DNA of 45,472 nt from Clostridia bacterium (GCA_017518705.1 JAFWUC010000063.1:1-45472), one strand, 5' to 3'; positions 1 to 7,372 are shown, counted from the stretch's first letter. Numbers and translations are program-made. The notes: generated by a model from the letters alone, not told the origin.

Positions 1-18
1 TGAGTATTCCGCGTTAGG

Positions 19-90
19 TTGAGCATCGCTACCGGGCAAATTGAGCATCGTTTCCGCGCAGGTTGAGCGCGGCTTCCGCGCCCGTTGAGC
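19..90 (+). repeat. Left-end 22-bp-period IS21 terminal repeats
   Basis: Four copies of a TTGAGC-led unit begin at 19, 41, 63 and 85, each 22 bp apart, with related spacers (for example atcgtttccgcgcagg and gcggcttccgcgcccg). Multiple regularly spaced terminal repeats are the usual transposase-binding sites of IS21-type elements. They match, in inverse orientation, the array at 2665-2758. Confidence 0.75.
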
Positions 91-152
91 GTGCGGTAAA
101 ATGTAGGTATGCATCCATGCGGATGCAAATATCTACAGAGGAGGTCAGTCAA

Positions 153-1694
153 ATGACGACCAATTACCGCGAGATACTCAGGCTGAAAAGCCTGGGGCTC
201 AACAAGACCGACATTGCGCGAAGCGTACAATGTGCCCGAAACACGGTGTCAACAGTGCTGGAACGCGCAGAAGCCTGCGGGCTCCAGTGGCCGTTGCCAG
301 ACGGGATGTCAGACCGTGAGCTGGCAGAAAGGCTCTTTCCCGGTGCGCCGGGGAAAGCATCGTTCAAGATGCCGGACTATGAGCGCGTACACCGCGAAAT
401 GCAGCGCCACGGTGTAACGCTCACGTTGCTGTGGATGGAGTACTGCGACCAGTGTAAGGCAGAGGGAGCAGTTCCATACCAGTCGACACAGTTCAACAAA
501 TACTATAACGACTACATCAACCGTGTCAATGCCACCATGCATCTGGATCATAAGCCGGGTGACATCATGCAGGTCGACTGGGCGGGCGATACGGCAGCCG
601 TTGTAGACACTGACACAGGTGAACTCATTCCGGCCTACGTGTTTGTAGCAACACTGCCATACAGTGGCTACAGCTACGTGGAAGCGTTCTTCTCAATGGA
701 CCAAGAAGCCTGGACACAAGCCCATGTAAACGCCTACCGTTTCTTTGGCGGTGTAACGCGCATGATCCAGTGCGACAACCTGAAGACCGGCGTGGAGAAA
801 CACGGCCAGCATGAAGTTGTCCTGAATAAAGCCTACCAGGAATTGGCAGAGCATTACGAAACAGCTATCGTTCCGGCGAGAGTGCGTGCCCCGCGAGATA
901 AAGCGGCGGTCGAAGGAACCGTCGGTATTATCTCCACTTACATCCTTGCTGCGCTCCGCAACAGGCAGTTCCTGTCCCTTTCGGACCTTAACGAAGCGAT
1001 CTGGAGCAGACTGGAAAGCTTCAACAATAAGCCGTTCCAGAAACGTGAAGGAAGCAGGGCCAGTATTTTTGCGGAGGAGCAGCACTTCCTGCGTCCATTA
1101 CCGCCTCATCCGTATGAGCTCTCAGTATGGAAAGTCGCGACAGTGGGGCCCAATTACCACATCTCGGTTGATCGCATGAACTATTCCGTCCCGTTTGAGT
1201 ACATCAAACAGAAAGTGGACGTGCGTGTGACCCGTTCCGCGATCGAGGTCTTCTACGGCGGCAGCCGTATATGCTCGCACCGACGTCTGTACGGCCGTCC
1301 CAACCAATACAGTACAGTGCAGGAGCATATGCCGCCTGAGCATCAGAAATATGTGCAGTGGAACGGCGATCGTTTCGTAAGCTGGGCTGCAACGATAGGC
1401 AGTTGCACCGTAGCGGCTGTAAAAGCCATTCTCAGCAGCTACAGGATCGAGCAGCAGGGATACAAAGCGTGCCTTGGCCTGCTGAAGCTGGCCGACAAGT
1501 ACACGCCAGAGCGCCTGGAAAGCGCCTGCAAACGCGCTTTTGAGTACACTCCTCAGCCTTCATACAAGAATATCCAGACCATTTTAGCTTCGGGTCAGGA
1601 TAAGATCTCAGACGAGCCGGAGCCGCCCTCCTCATCCAAATACGGCTTCACACGCGGTGCTGAATACTATGGAGGGAGGGACAGGCAATGCTGA
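153..1694 (+). CDS. istA: IS21-family transposase IstA
   Basis: This is a DDE transposase of about 513 residues that cuts and joins the IS ends together with the IstB helper. An N-terminal helix-turn-helix (residues about 5-40, LGLNKTDIARSV) is followed by an integrase-type catalytic core. The likely catalytic triad is D142 (in QVDWAGD), D208 (in IQCDNLK) and E254 (in AAVEGT), which is normal D-D-E spacing for IstA. The start was set at the ATG at 153 because GAGGAGGTCAG lies just upstream; the longer open frame from 63 runs into the terminal repeats. It overlaps istB by 7 bases, the usual translational coupling of this family. No frameshift is visible, so the element may still be active. Confidence 0.93.
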   Translation: MTTNYREILRLKSLGLNKTDIARSVQCARNTVSTVLERAEACGLQWPLPDGMSDRELAERLFPGAPGKASFKMPDYERVHREMQRHGVTLTLLWMEYCDQCKAEGAVPYQSTQFNKYYNDYINRVNATMHLDHKPGDIMQVDWAGDTAAVVDTDTGELIPAYVFVATLPYSGYSYVEAFFSMDQEAWTQAHVNAYRFFGGVTRMIQCDNLKTGVEKHGQHEVVLNKAYQELAEHYETAIVPARVRAPRDKAAVEGTVGIISTYILAALRNRQFLSLSDLNEAIWSRLESFNNKPFQKREGSRASIFAEEQHFLRPLPPHPYELSVWKVATVGPNYHISVDRMNYSVPFEYIKQKVDVRVTRSAIEVFYGGSRICSHRRLYGRPNQYSTVQEHMPPEHQKYVQWNGDRFVSWAATIGSCTVAAVKAILSSYRIEQQGYKACLGLLKLADKYTPERLESACKRAFEYTPQPSYKNIQTILASGQDKISDEPEPPSSSKYGFTRGAEYYGGRDRQC

Positions 1695-2434
1695 CTGAGT
1701 CAACGGTTACCAAACTGCGAGAGATGCGGCTTAGCGTCATGGCAAATGCCCTTAAGGATCAGCTTAGCGATCCACAGTACCGCAACATGGAGTTTGAAGA
1801 CCGCATAGGGCTCCTGGTCGATGCGGAATGGAATGCACGTAAGAGCAACCATCTGCGCAGGCTTATACGGCAGGCAACTTTTTCAGATACCTCCGCATGC
1901 CTCGAGAATGTGGAGTATCTGCCGGACAGAAACCTGAAGCAGGAAGAACTGCTGCGACTGGGTTCATGCAATTACGTGCATGAACACCACAACGTAATAC
2001 TTCTGGGCGCGACCGGGAGCGGTAAAACTTATTTAGCCTGTGCTCTGGGGATGGCGGCTGCAAGGCAGTTCTTCACCGTGAAATACATCCGGCTGCCAGA
2101 TCTGCTGGTGGATTTCAGTATTGCTCGGGGCAACGGTACGATCCGTAAACTTATGGCCCAGTACAAGAAATACTCTATGCTCATCATCGATGAATGGCTG
2201 CTCTATCCTCTGAAAGAGAGCGAATGCCGGGACCTGCTTGAAATCATGGAATCTCGCTACAAACGGGCTTCCACAGTGCTCTGCTCCCAGTTCGATATAC
2301 CGGGCTGGCGTGACAAACTGGGCGATCCCATCCTGGCTGATGCCATTTGCGATCGTATAGTCCATGACTCATATACGATCATAATTGGCGGTCAGGAATC
2401 CATGCGTAAACGCAAGGGCCTCAAAGACATCTGA
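1688..2434 (+). CDS. istB: IS21 helper ATPase IstB
   Basis: This AAA+ ATPase of 248 residues is related to DnaC and loads or targets the IstA transposase. The Walker A motif GATGSGKT is at residues 107-114 and a Walker B-like MLIIDEW lies near residue 160. Length is typical for IstB. The start is the ATG inside the end of istA, preceded by GGAGGGAGGGACAGGCA, so translation is coupled. The C-terminus ends in a basic tail (MRKRKGLKDI). Two GC-rich hairpins follow the stop codon directly. Confidence 0.93.
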   Translation: MLTESTVTKLREMRLSVMANALKDQLSDPQYRNMEFEDRIGLLVDAEWNARKSNHLRRLIRQATFSDTSACLENVEYLPDRNLKQEELLRLGSCNYVHEHHNVILLGATGSGKTYLACALGMAAARQFFTVKYIRLPDLLVDFSIARGNGTIRKLMAQYKKYSMLIIDEWLLYPLKESECRDLLEIMESRYKRASTVLCSQFDIPGWRDKLGDPILADAICDRIVHDSYTIIIGGQESMRKRKGLKDI

Positions 2435-2436
2435 TA

Positions 2437-2465
2437 GAGCCTTCGGCTCACCGGGCTCTGCCCGG
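2437..2465 (+). terminator. Twin hairpin after istB, likely terminator
   Basis: Two back-to-back hairpins follow the istB stop: GAGCC-ttc-GGCTC (2437-2449) and CCGGGC-tct-GCCCGG (2451-2465). A T-rich stretch (aggtttttcgctttt) comes a few bases later. This resembles an intrinsic terminator, although the T-run is offset by about 7 bases. Confidence 0.5.
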
Positions 2466-2496
2466 ACCCGAGGTTTTTCGCTTTTAGGTTTTCCAA

Positions 2497-2610
2497 GGAG
2501 AGTGATGCGGGATAGTGCAGCGCAATAAAAAGAGAGAGATGTTGGTAGCATCACTCTCCCCGCCAACCCCGTATACGGCGCTCATGTCGCTCCTCAGCGT
2601 TGCACTATCC
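2497..2610. repeat. Two interlocked inverted repeats in IS right end
   Basis: Arm A, GGAGAGTGATGC (2497-2508), pairs perfectly with GCATCACTCTCC (2548-2559). Arm B, GGATAGTGCA (2510-2519), pairs perfectly with TGCACTATCC (2601-2610). B's first arm lies inside the loop of A and its second arm lies outside, so the pairs cross. As RNA they could form a pseudoknot; as DNA they could be paired protein sites. No open frame explains them. Confidence 0.7.
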
Positions 2611-2664
2611 TCCGTTACGGTAAAAAGCAGTCTAATGATACCATCCCGATCATGCCGCGTCAAT

Positions 2665-2758
2665 ATTCAACCTGTGCGGAAACCCTGCGCAATTTCAGCG
2701 GAAAGCTTGCGCAATCTCGGCGGAATCGACGCTCAAACTCGCCGGTTTTGGCGCTCAA
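2665..2758 (-). repeat. Right-end 22-bp-period IS21 terminal repeats
   Basis: Five units, attcaa (2665), gcgcaa (2687), gcgcaa (2709), gctcaa (2731) and gctcaa (2753), are spaced exactly 22 bp apart. They are the inverse complement of the TTGAGC units at the left end. The two outermost copies match the left consensus best, and the inner copies are more diverged. Confidence 0.75.
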
Positions 2759-2775
2759 TTTCAACGGCGTACGCA

Positions 2776-3533
2776 TCGTGACTTATAATAATTCGCAGAA
2801 TTCCATCGATGAGAAAACTTTTGAAGCCAATAATGTAATGTTTCAAAGAATTAAGGCAGAGTTTGAATCAAAGGGCTTTTTATTACTTACAAAGCAAAGC
2901 GACAAAAATACATTTACTGAAAAGTATAGGAAATCAAGTGAGCTTTCAAAGCTGAAAGGGAAAAGCATAGAAAGAAGACAAATATTTGGGTTGGATAGCC
3001 TGAAAAATACATCAGATTTCTATATACCGCTCGAGAAGTTTTTGCAGGTTATTGTGGCGTTTAAAGTTGGAGGCCTGGAAGCATTTACACAAAAGAAAGA
3101 TGTACTAAATCCCAATTCTCAAACCTATACATCTGTTATTGATTTTATAAAAAGTTCGAATGTTACAACGGATGTACTATTATCACTGTATTTACTCTAT
3201 ATGAGAGCCGAGAAAGACAAAAATGCTTGGTCTAGAACGAATTATTACGTATATGCGACGCCGATATCTTTTTATCTTATAGACGCTTTTAAACGATACG
3301 AATGCAAAAATGATATAAATCAGATTATGCCATTATTATCAACAAAACAACTGGTTGATAAGGTAATCAAAATATACACAATAGCATGTGATAATTATAC
3401 TACTCAGTTCACTGAAAGGAATAAAGTTGAATATATCAAAATGATAAAAATGTCTATTGATTATTCACTGTTAAAAACATGCCGGGATCAAGCTGAAAGA
3501 AATATAGTTACAATGTCTGCATTCGCGAATTAG
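2776..3533 (+). pseudogene. AIPR (abortive infection phage resistance) protein, 3' fragment cut by IS21
   Basis: The open frame runs out of the IS right end and encodes about 250 residues that I recognise as the C-terminal part of AIPR-family proteins. It begins with the conserved NNSQN element, then an EANN-x-MFQRI segment, KGFLLLTKQSDKNTF and a helical tail (FYIPLEKFLQV). AIPR proteins are usually about 550-700 residues, so the N-terminal half is missing, apparently separated by the IS. The region is strikingly AT-rich against its GC-rich surroundings, a sign of horizontal transfer. There is no start codon or ribosome binding site of its own except within the IS, so it is probably non-functional. 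The family call is from memory of its motifs. Confidence 0.65.
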
Positions 3534-3564
3534 TAGTGACATAAGTATCTAATTATACAAAACA

Positions 3565-3595
3565 CAGGCAGGATGACTTAATCCTGCCTGCGTTT
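3565..3595. terminator. Bidirectional intrinsic terminator
   Basis: A perfect 10-bp stem, CAGGCAGGAT (3565-3574) with ATCCTGCCTG (3581-3590) around gactta, is followed by cgttttt on the plus strand and by tgttttg on the minus strand. It lies between the convergent AIPR remnant and the YitT-family gene. Confidence 0.85.
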
Positions 3596-3604
3596 TTCTG
3601 TCTC

Positions 3605-4459
3605 TTATTTCTCGTTTATCGCCGAGAAGCCTTCGCCGATGGCTTCGTGGGCGTCGGATATGAACATGAAGGCGAGGGGGTCCTCGTTTTCGACGATGCG
3701 CTTCAGGGTGGTGACCTCCTGTCGGGAGATCACGCACAGCACCACGGGCTTTTCGTCCATGGTGTACGCGCCGCGGGCCTTAAGCTGGGTGACGCCGCGG
3801 CCCAGGTCCTTGAGCAGGCGGTCGGTGATCTGCTGCCACTTGGCGGATATGATAAAGCACGCCTTGTTGCCGGAGAAGCCCATCATCACCAGGTCTATCA
3901 CGCGGCCGGACACGTAGATGTTGATTATGGCGTACAGCGCCTGCTGGGTGCCCACGGCAAAGCCCGCCGCCACGACTACCAGAAAGTCGAAGGCGAACAG
4001 GAACGTGCCCACGGTCACGGTGGGGAAGCGGCTGTGCACAATGCGGGCGAGCATGTCTGTGCCGCCGGTGGTGGCGCCGCCCCTCAGTATCAGCCCCAGG
4101 CCGATGCCCAGCGACACGCCGCCGAACAGGCAGCCCAGCAGCAGGTCGTCCGTCATGGGCTTAAGGGGCAGTATGTCGATCAGCACGCTGAACAGCGCCG
4201 TCGCCTGCAGGCTGCGGAAGGCGAATATCCTGCCCATGTAGCGGTAGCCGGTTATGAACAGAGGCACGTTCAGCACCAGCGACACAGTGCCGACGGGCAG
4301 CCCGAACAGGTAGTTGAGTATGACGCCTATGCCCGTCACGCCGCCGGGGGCGATGTTGTTGGGGGTCATGAACAGGGGATACGCCGCGCCGCCGATCAGG
4401 CAGCCCAGAAGTATCTGCCCGTAGGCGAACACCAGGTCTTTACGCTTTAAAAATCCCAT
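3605..4459 (-). CDS. YitT-family (DUF161/DUF2179) membrane protein
   Basis: This is a 284-residue integral membrane protein. The N-terminal two thirds contain about five or six hydrophobic segments with family-typical glycine-rich elements such as TPNNIAPGGVTGIG (near residue 32) and GGATTGGTDMLARI (near residue 127). The C-terminal about 80 residues form the cytoplasmic DUF2179-type domain (RGVTQLKARGAYT, VVLCVISRQEV, FMFISDAHEAIGEGF). Full length for the family, whose substrate is not established. The start has GGAGATAAAAAAAG upstream. It is downstream of and co-oriented with the NUP-family gene, but a strong terminator separates them. Confidence 0.9.
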   Translation of the reverse strand: MGFLKRKDLVFAYGQILLGCLIGGAAYPLFMTPNNIAPGGVTGIGVILNYLFGLPVGTVSLVLNVPLFITGYRYMGRIFAFRSLQATALFSVLIDILPLKPMTDDLLLGCLFGGVSLGIGLGLILRGGATTGGTDMLARIVHSRFPTVTVGTFLFAFDFLVVVAAGFAVGTQQALYAIINIYVSGRVIDLVMMGFSGNKACFIISAKWQQITDRLLKDLGRGVTQLKARGAYTMDEKPVVLCVISRQEVTTLKRIVENEDPLAFMFISDAHEAIGEGFSAINEK

Positions 4460-4544
4460 CTTTTTTTATCTCCGTAAATCAAACACGCAAAACATTATTG
4501 TACAGCGTAAAGGCGGATTTGTCAATTTCCGGCGCGCGGAGGGC

Positions 4545-4577
4545 AAAAAAGACTGCCGCGGGGACAGCCCGCGGCAG
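4545..4577 (-). terminator. Intrinsic terminator of NUP-family gene
   Basis: Read on the minus strand, a 9-10 bp stem (CTGCCGCGGG with CCCGCGGCAG, 4553-4577) is followed by tcttttttg. It sits 20 bases after the stop of the secreted NUP-family gene and insulates the YitT gene. Confidence 0.85.
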
Positions 4578-4598
4578 CTTTCGTTTATAAGCGGTGTA

Positions 4599-5618
4599 TC
4601 AGACTTCGCCGTTAAGAATGGCGTCGATGATCACTTTGCCCACCGCGAAGTTGTTCTTCATGGCGGTGGCGAAGATGTCGGCGGATTCCACGCTGTCCTC
4701 GGAGGCGAGGGAGTCATCGAAGTGCTCGTCCCACAGGCTCTCGGGGGAGGCGCCATTCATGAACACGTCCATGTTCACGCTGTCGCGCAGCACGATCACG
4801 CGGTCAAGCATGCCCATGCGGTCGGCGGCCACGGCGATGCCCATGTCTTCCATCTCGGTCACGGCGTAGGGATCGGGCGCGCCGTAGGTCTCGCACATCA
4901 GGATGGCGTTGGAGTGGTCGTACATGCCCTTCCAGTAGTTGTCGCCGGTGACGGTGGTGCCGCGCAGCACTTTGGGCTCACGGACGGCCCACTCGGCGCC
5001 GTCGAAGGTCACGGACATGAAGTTGAGGGTCTTGGGGGTGGTCTCAAGCTTGACGTCCTTTACCAGGTCGTACAGCTTGGCCATGAGCTCCTGGTCGAAG
5101 AGCTTGTAGGCGGCGGAATCGAAGCTGGGATCGTAGAACCAGGTGTTCTGCCTGTCGGTGATCATCTCGCGGGCGTCGGCATGGTGGCCCAGGTCGAAGT
5201 CCACGCCGGCGGTGATGAGGAACACGTCGCCCATCACGCCGTACTCGTACGCGGAGCCCGCGCAGCCGGTGGAAATGATATAAGCGTCGGAGAAATCGAA
5301 GCGGCTGTCGGTGAGCAGGGTCATCAGAGTGACCGCGGCGTTTACCTTGCCCATGCCGGTCACGCACAGCGCCACGCCGTCCTTAACGTAGAGCTTGTTG
5401 CCCTGGAAGCTGCCGGGAATGTCGTACTCTTCGCCGCCCTCGCAGTAGGCTTCGAAGTAATACTGAGCCTCGCCGGGGAAGTCGGCGCCCATGCCGCCCA
5501 CCTCGAACTTGGGCAGAACGAGAACTTTGATGGAGATCTTTTCCTGTTCCTCGGCGAACGCGCCGAACACGGACACAGCCAGCACCAGCGCCAGCAGCAC
5601 AGCCGTAAGCTTCTTCAT
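4599..5618 (-). CDS. Secreted NUP-family (purine nucleoside permease/phosphorylase-like) protein
   Basis: A protein of 339 residues with a clear type I signal peptide (MKKLTAVLLALVLAVSVFGAFAEE). The mature part resembles the NUP family (purine nucleoside permease, PF06516), whose fold is that of nucleoside phosphorylases. Visible elements are KVLVLPKFEVGGMGADFPGE, VTGMGKVNAA, IISTGCAGSA and the later VLRGTTVTGDNYWKG and ETYGAPDPYAVTEMED. The family name comes from a fungal transporter, but the sequence looks like a soluble nucleoside-binding or cleaving enzyme outside the membrane. The start is the ATG at 5618, with AGGAGGAAGATC in front; a longer frame to 5660 lacks a ribosome site. Its own promoter and palindrome lie upstream. 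Confidence 0.8.
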   Translation of the reverse strand: MKKLTAVLLALVLAVSVFGAFAEEQEKISIKVLVLPKFEVGGMGADFPGEAQYYFEAYCEGGEEYDIPGSFQGNKLYVKDGVALCVTGMGKVNAAVTLMTLLTDSRFDFSDAYIISTGCAGSAYEYGVMGDVFLITAGVDFDLGHHADAREMITDRQNTWFYDPSFDSAAYKLFDQELMAKLYDLVKDVKLETTPKTLNFMSVTFDGAEWAVREPKVLRGTTVTGDNYWKGMYDHSNAILMCETYGAPDPYAVTEMEDMGIAVAADRMGMLDRVIVLRDSVNMDVFMNGASPESLWDEHFDDSLASEDSVESADIFATAMKNNFAVGKVIIDAILNGEV

Positions 5619-5646
5619 GATCTTCCTCCTGTAATGGTCAAATGTT

Positions 5647-5665
5647 CGTGATTTTCCCAATCACG
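5647..5665. promoter_or_regulatory. Perfect palindrome, operator candidate for NUP-family gene
   Basis: CGTGATT (5647-5653) and AATCACG (5659-5665) flank ttccc, a perfect 7+7 inverted repeat. It lies 5 bases downstream of the predicted -10 element of the minus-strand promoter, near the expected transcription start, which suits an operator. No regulator gene is adjacent. Confidence 0.45.
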
Positions 5666-5670
5666 GGCTA

Positions 5671-5699
5671 ATGATAACACCGACAGGGCTTTATTACAA
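5671..5699 (-). promoter_or_regulatory. Sigma-A-type promoter for NUP-family gene
   Basis: On the minus strand TTGTAA (5694-5699) and TATCAT (5671-5676) are separated by 17 bases, about 50 bases upstream of the start codon at 5618. Confidence 0.6.
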
Positions 5700-5787
5700 G
5701 CAAATTTCCGAACATTTTTTAGTAAATACTTTGAAAAATTCGGTTATTTTTTGAACGCGCGAATGCGTCCGCTTAAGGTTTTGCGGT

Positions 5788-5815
5788 TGTAAAACTCCCG
5801 CGGGTGTGATAGAAT
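5788..5815 (+). promoter_or_regulatory. Probable promoter for cupin and BNR enzyme genes
   Basis: An extended -10 element TGTGATAGAAT (TAGAAT at 5810-5815) is preceded at 16 bases by TTGTAA (5788-5793). It lies about 50 bases upstream of the cupin start. It is divergent from the NUP-family promoter, leaving an AT-rich stretch of about 90 bases between them. Confidence 0.5.
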
Positions 5816-5867
5816 AGAAAAAAAGACCCGGTACGGATCTGCCGGAACACGGCGGGAGGGACAGTTT

Positions 5868-6194
5868 ATGGCTTTTGTAAGGCGTGAAGACGTGACCGTA
5901 AAGGACCTGGGCGGCGGCGTGACCCGGCGTGTGCTCGCCCATAACGCCCAAATGATGGCGGTGGAGGTCGGCTTTGATAAGGGCGCCAGGGGAGACAGGC
6001 ACACCCATCCCCACACCCAGATCTCCTACGCTTTGAGCGGGAAATTCATCTACTCCCTGGGCGACGAGGAATACGAGCTCAAACCCGGGGATTCCATCGT
6101 GGTGCCCGGCGGCGCGGAGCACGGCACCCTGTGCCTGGAAAAGGGCGCGCTGCTGGACGTGTTCACCCCCCAAAGGGAAGACTTTCTTAAATAG
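5868..6194 (+). CDS. Small cupin protein, KdgF-like
   Basis: A single-domain cupin of 108 residues. Metal ligands are visible as H45, H47 (HTHPH), Q51 and H85 (GGAEHG), in a conserved GARGDRHTHPHTQ...G...LKPGDSIVVPGG frame. The His-His-Gln-His pattern and size fit KdgF-type cupins, which linearise unsaturated uronates released by polysaccharide lyases. That function is inferred; many cupins of this size have other or unknown substrates. A strong ribosome site (GGGAGGGACAG) precedes the ATG. The BNR enzyme starts 16 bases after its stop, so the two are cotranscribed, pointing to carbohydrate breakdown. Confidence 0.8.
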   Translation: MAFVRREDVTVKDLGGGVTRRVLAHNAQMMAVEVGFDKGARGDRHTHPHTQISYALSGKFIYSLGDEEYELKPGDSIVVPGGAEHGTLCLEKGALLDVFTPQREDFLK

Positions 6195-6209
6195 CATGGA
6201 GGTAATGCC

Positions 6210-7256
6210 ATGAAGCTTGCGGATCTCAGACAGGAATTCCTTATGGAGGAAGCGCGGCCCTTCGACAGCTGCCACGCCTCCACGCTGGTAAAGCTGGAAA
6301 ACGGGGACATACTCTGCGCGTATTTCGCCGGCACCTGGGAGCACGCTCCCGACACCGCCATATGGCTCTCCCGCCGCACGGGGGAAGGCTGGCAGGCGCC
6401 CGTGAAGCTGGCCGACTTTAAGGACGTGCCCATGTGGAACCCGGTGCTGTTCGACCTGGGCGGCGGATGCATACGCCTGTTTTTCAAGGCGGGGCAGGAG
6501 ATCCCCATCTGGCAGACCTGGTATATGGACAGCACGGACGGGGGAAACACGTTTACCGAACCCAGAGAAGTGGTGCCGGGGGACGAGAGCGGCGGGCGCG
6601 GTCCCGTGAAAAACAAACCCATCCGGCTTAAAAACGGCACGATACTGGCGCCCGCGTCGGTAGAGAGCGCCAACCTGTGGGAGGCGTTCACGGACATCTC
6701 CGAAGACGGCGGCAGCACCTGGGAAAAGAGCGCGCCGGTGCCCATGCGGCGGGTGGTTTTGTCCGCCACCGGCACCGCCAACACGCAGCTTATCCACCGC
6801 CCTTACGACATACACATGATCTTCGGCAAGGGCATAATCCAGCCCACCCTGTGGGAGGACGAAAAGGGCGTGCACATGCTGTGCCGCTCCACCTCTTCCC
6901 GCATATACAGGAGCGATTCGGCTGACGGCGGCAAAAGCTGGAGCCTGGCTTACGATACGGGGCTGCCCAACAACAACTCCGGCATAGACCTGGCGCAGCT
7001 GAGTGACGGCACGCTGGTATTGGCGTACAACCCCCGCGACAACTACCCGGGTTTCTACAAGGGCGCGCGCACGCCGCTGAGCATAGCCGTCTCCACGGAC
7101 GGCGGAGACACGTTCACCCGCGTGTGGGACCTGGAGACGGAGGCGGGCTCCTTCGCATATCCCTCCATAATCGCGGGGGAAGACGGCACGCTGTACGTCG
7201 TATACACCTGGAACCGGGAAAGGATCCGCTTCGCCTCCTTCAGGCTGGAGAGATAG
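6210..7256 (+). CDS. BNR-repeat (sialidase-fold) glycan-active enzyme
   Basis: A protein of 348 residues with the six-bladed beta-propeller signature. Four Asp-box-like repeats (S-x-D-G-G-x-[ST]-[WF]) begin at residues 108, 164, 237 and 295. An N-terminal CHASTLVKLENGDILCAYFAGTWE element is typical of the BNR_2/exo-sialidase-like family (PF13088). There is no signal peptide, so it is cytoplasmic and should act on imported oligosaccharides. Members of this group are not all sialidases; some act on rhamnose- or uronate-containing glycans, and the GH106-like enzyme and KdgF-like cupin nearby favour such a role (inference). Length is near that of single-domain members, and the start has GGAGGTAATGCC. 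Confidence 0.8.
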   Translation: MKLADLRQEFLMEEARPFDSCHASTLVKLENGDILCAYFAGTWEHAPDTAIWLSRRTGEGWQAPVKLADFKDVPMWNPVLFDLGGGCIRLFFKAGQEIPIWQTWYMDSTDGGNTFTEPREVVPGDESGGRGPVKNKPIRLKNGTILAPASVESANLWEAFTDISEDGGSTWEKSAPVPMRRVVLSATGTANTQLIHRPYDIHMIFGKGIIQPTLWEDEKGVHMLCRSTSSRIYRSDSADGGKSWSLAYDTGLPNNNSGIDLAQLSDGTLVLAYNPRDNYPGFYKGARTPLSIAVSTDGGDTFTRVWDLETEAGSFAYPSIIAGEDGTLYVVYTWNRERIRFASFRLER

Positions 7257-7321
7257 TAAAAATTTAGCTTTTTCAGCAAGGAATTTTAGTATATTTTAGC
7301 TGAACATTAAGGCGTGACGTA

Positions 7322-7351
7322 TTGACACGGGTCGCGCGGCTGTGATAAGAT
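7322..7351 (+). promoter_or_regulatory. Promoter for ABC transporter operon
   Basis: A perfect -35 TTGACA (7322-7327) is followed at 18 bases by TAAGAT (7346-7351). It sits about 80 bases upstream of the first permease start. The -10 element lies in the loop of the palindrome at 7332-7363, so factor binding or hairpin formation there would block it. Confidence 0.7.
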
Positions 7352-7372
7352 ACAGTCGCGCGATATCTTTTT
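7332..7372 (+). promoter_or_regulatory. Palindrome over the -10 region; operator or terminator hairpin
   Basis: TCGCGCGGCTGT (7332-7343) is the near-perfect inverse (11 of 12) of ACAGTCGCGCGA (7352-7363), with an 8-base loop that contains the -10 hexamer. A run of T residues follows (atatctttttttttc). As DNA it is well placed for a repressor. As RNA transcribed from the BNR gene it would be an intrinsic terminator. Both uses may apply. Confidence 0.6.

Larger units (their letters stand above)
1..2775 (+). mobile_element. IS21-family insertion sequence (istA/istB), apparently complete
   Basis: The element holds overlapping istA and istB genes flanked by terminal repeat arrays. On the left, TTGAG repeats start at 19, 41, 63 and 85, exactly 22 bp apart. 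On the right the inverted form (gctcaa or gcgcaa) starts at 2665, 2687, 2709, 2731 and 2753, again 22 bp apart. The first bases of the window (TGAGTATTCCGCG) align with the reverse complement of 2763-2775 (TGCGTACGCCGTT), so the ends are placed at about 1 and 2775. The left flank lies outside the window, so a target duplication cannot be checked and the true end could lie a few bases further left. At about 2.8 kb it is long for IS21, because of about 230 bp of structured DNA after istB. Confidence 0.85.

Noticed and set aside
19..90. Short regularly spaced repeats considered as a CRISPR array
   Set aside because: The units are only 6-8 conserved bases with a 22-bp period and have an inverted set at the other end of an IS21 element, so they are transposase sites.
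2652..2775. ATG at 2652 as the true start of the AIPR-like gene
   Set aside because: The first about 40 codons lie within the IS terminal repeats and have no similarity to AIPR; the in-frame reading is accidental.
5694..6875. 393-codon minus-strand open frame opposite the cupin and BNR genes
   Set aside because: The plus-strand genes carry clear motifs and ribosome sites; the minus-strand translation shows no recognisable domain.
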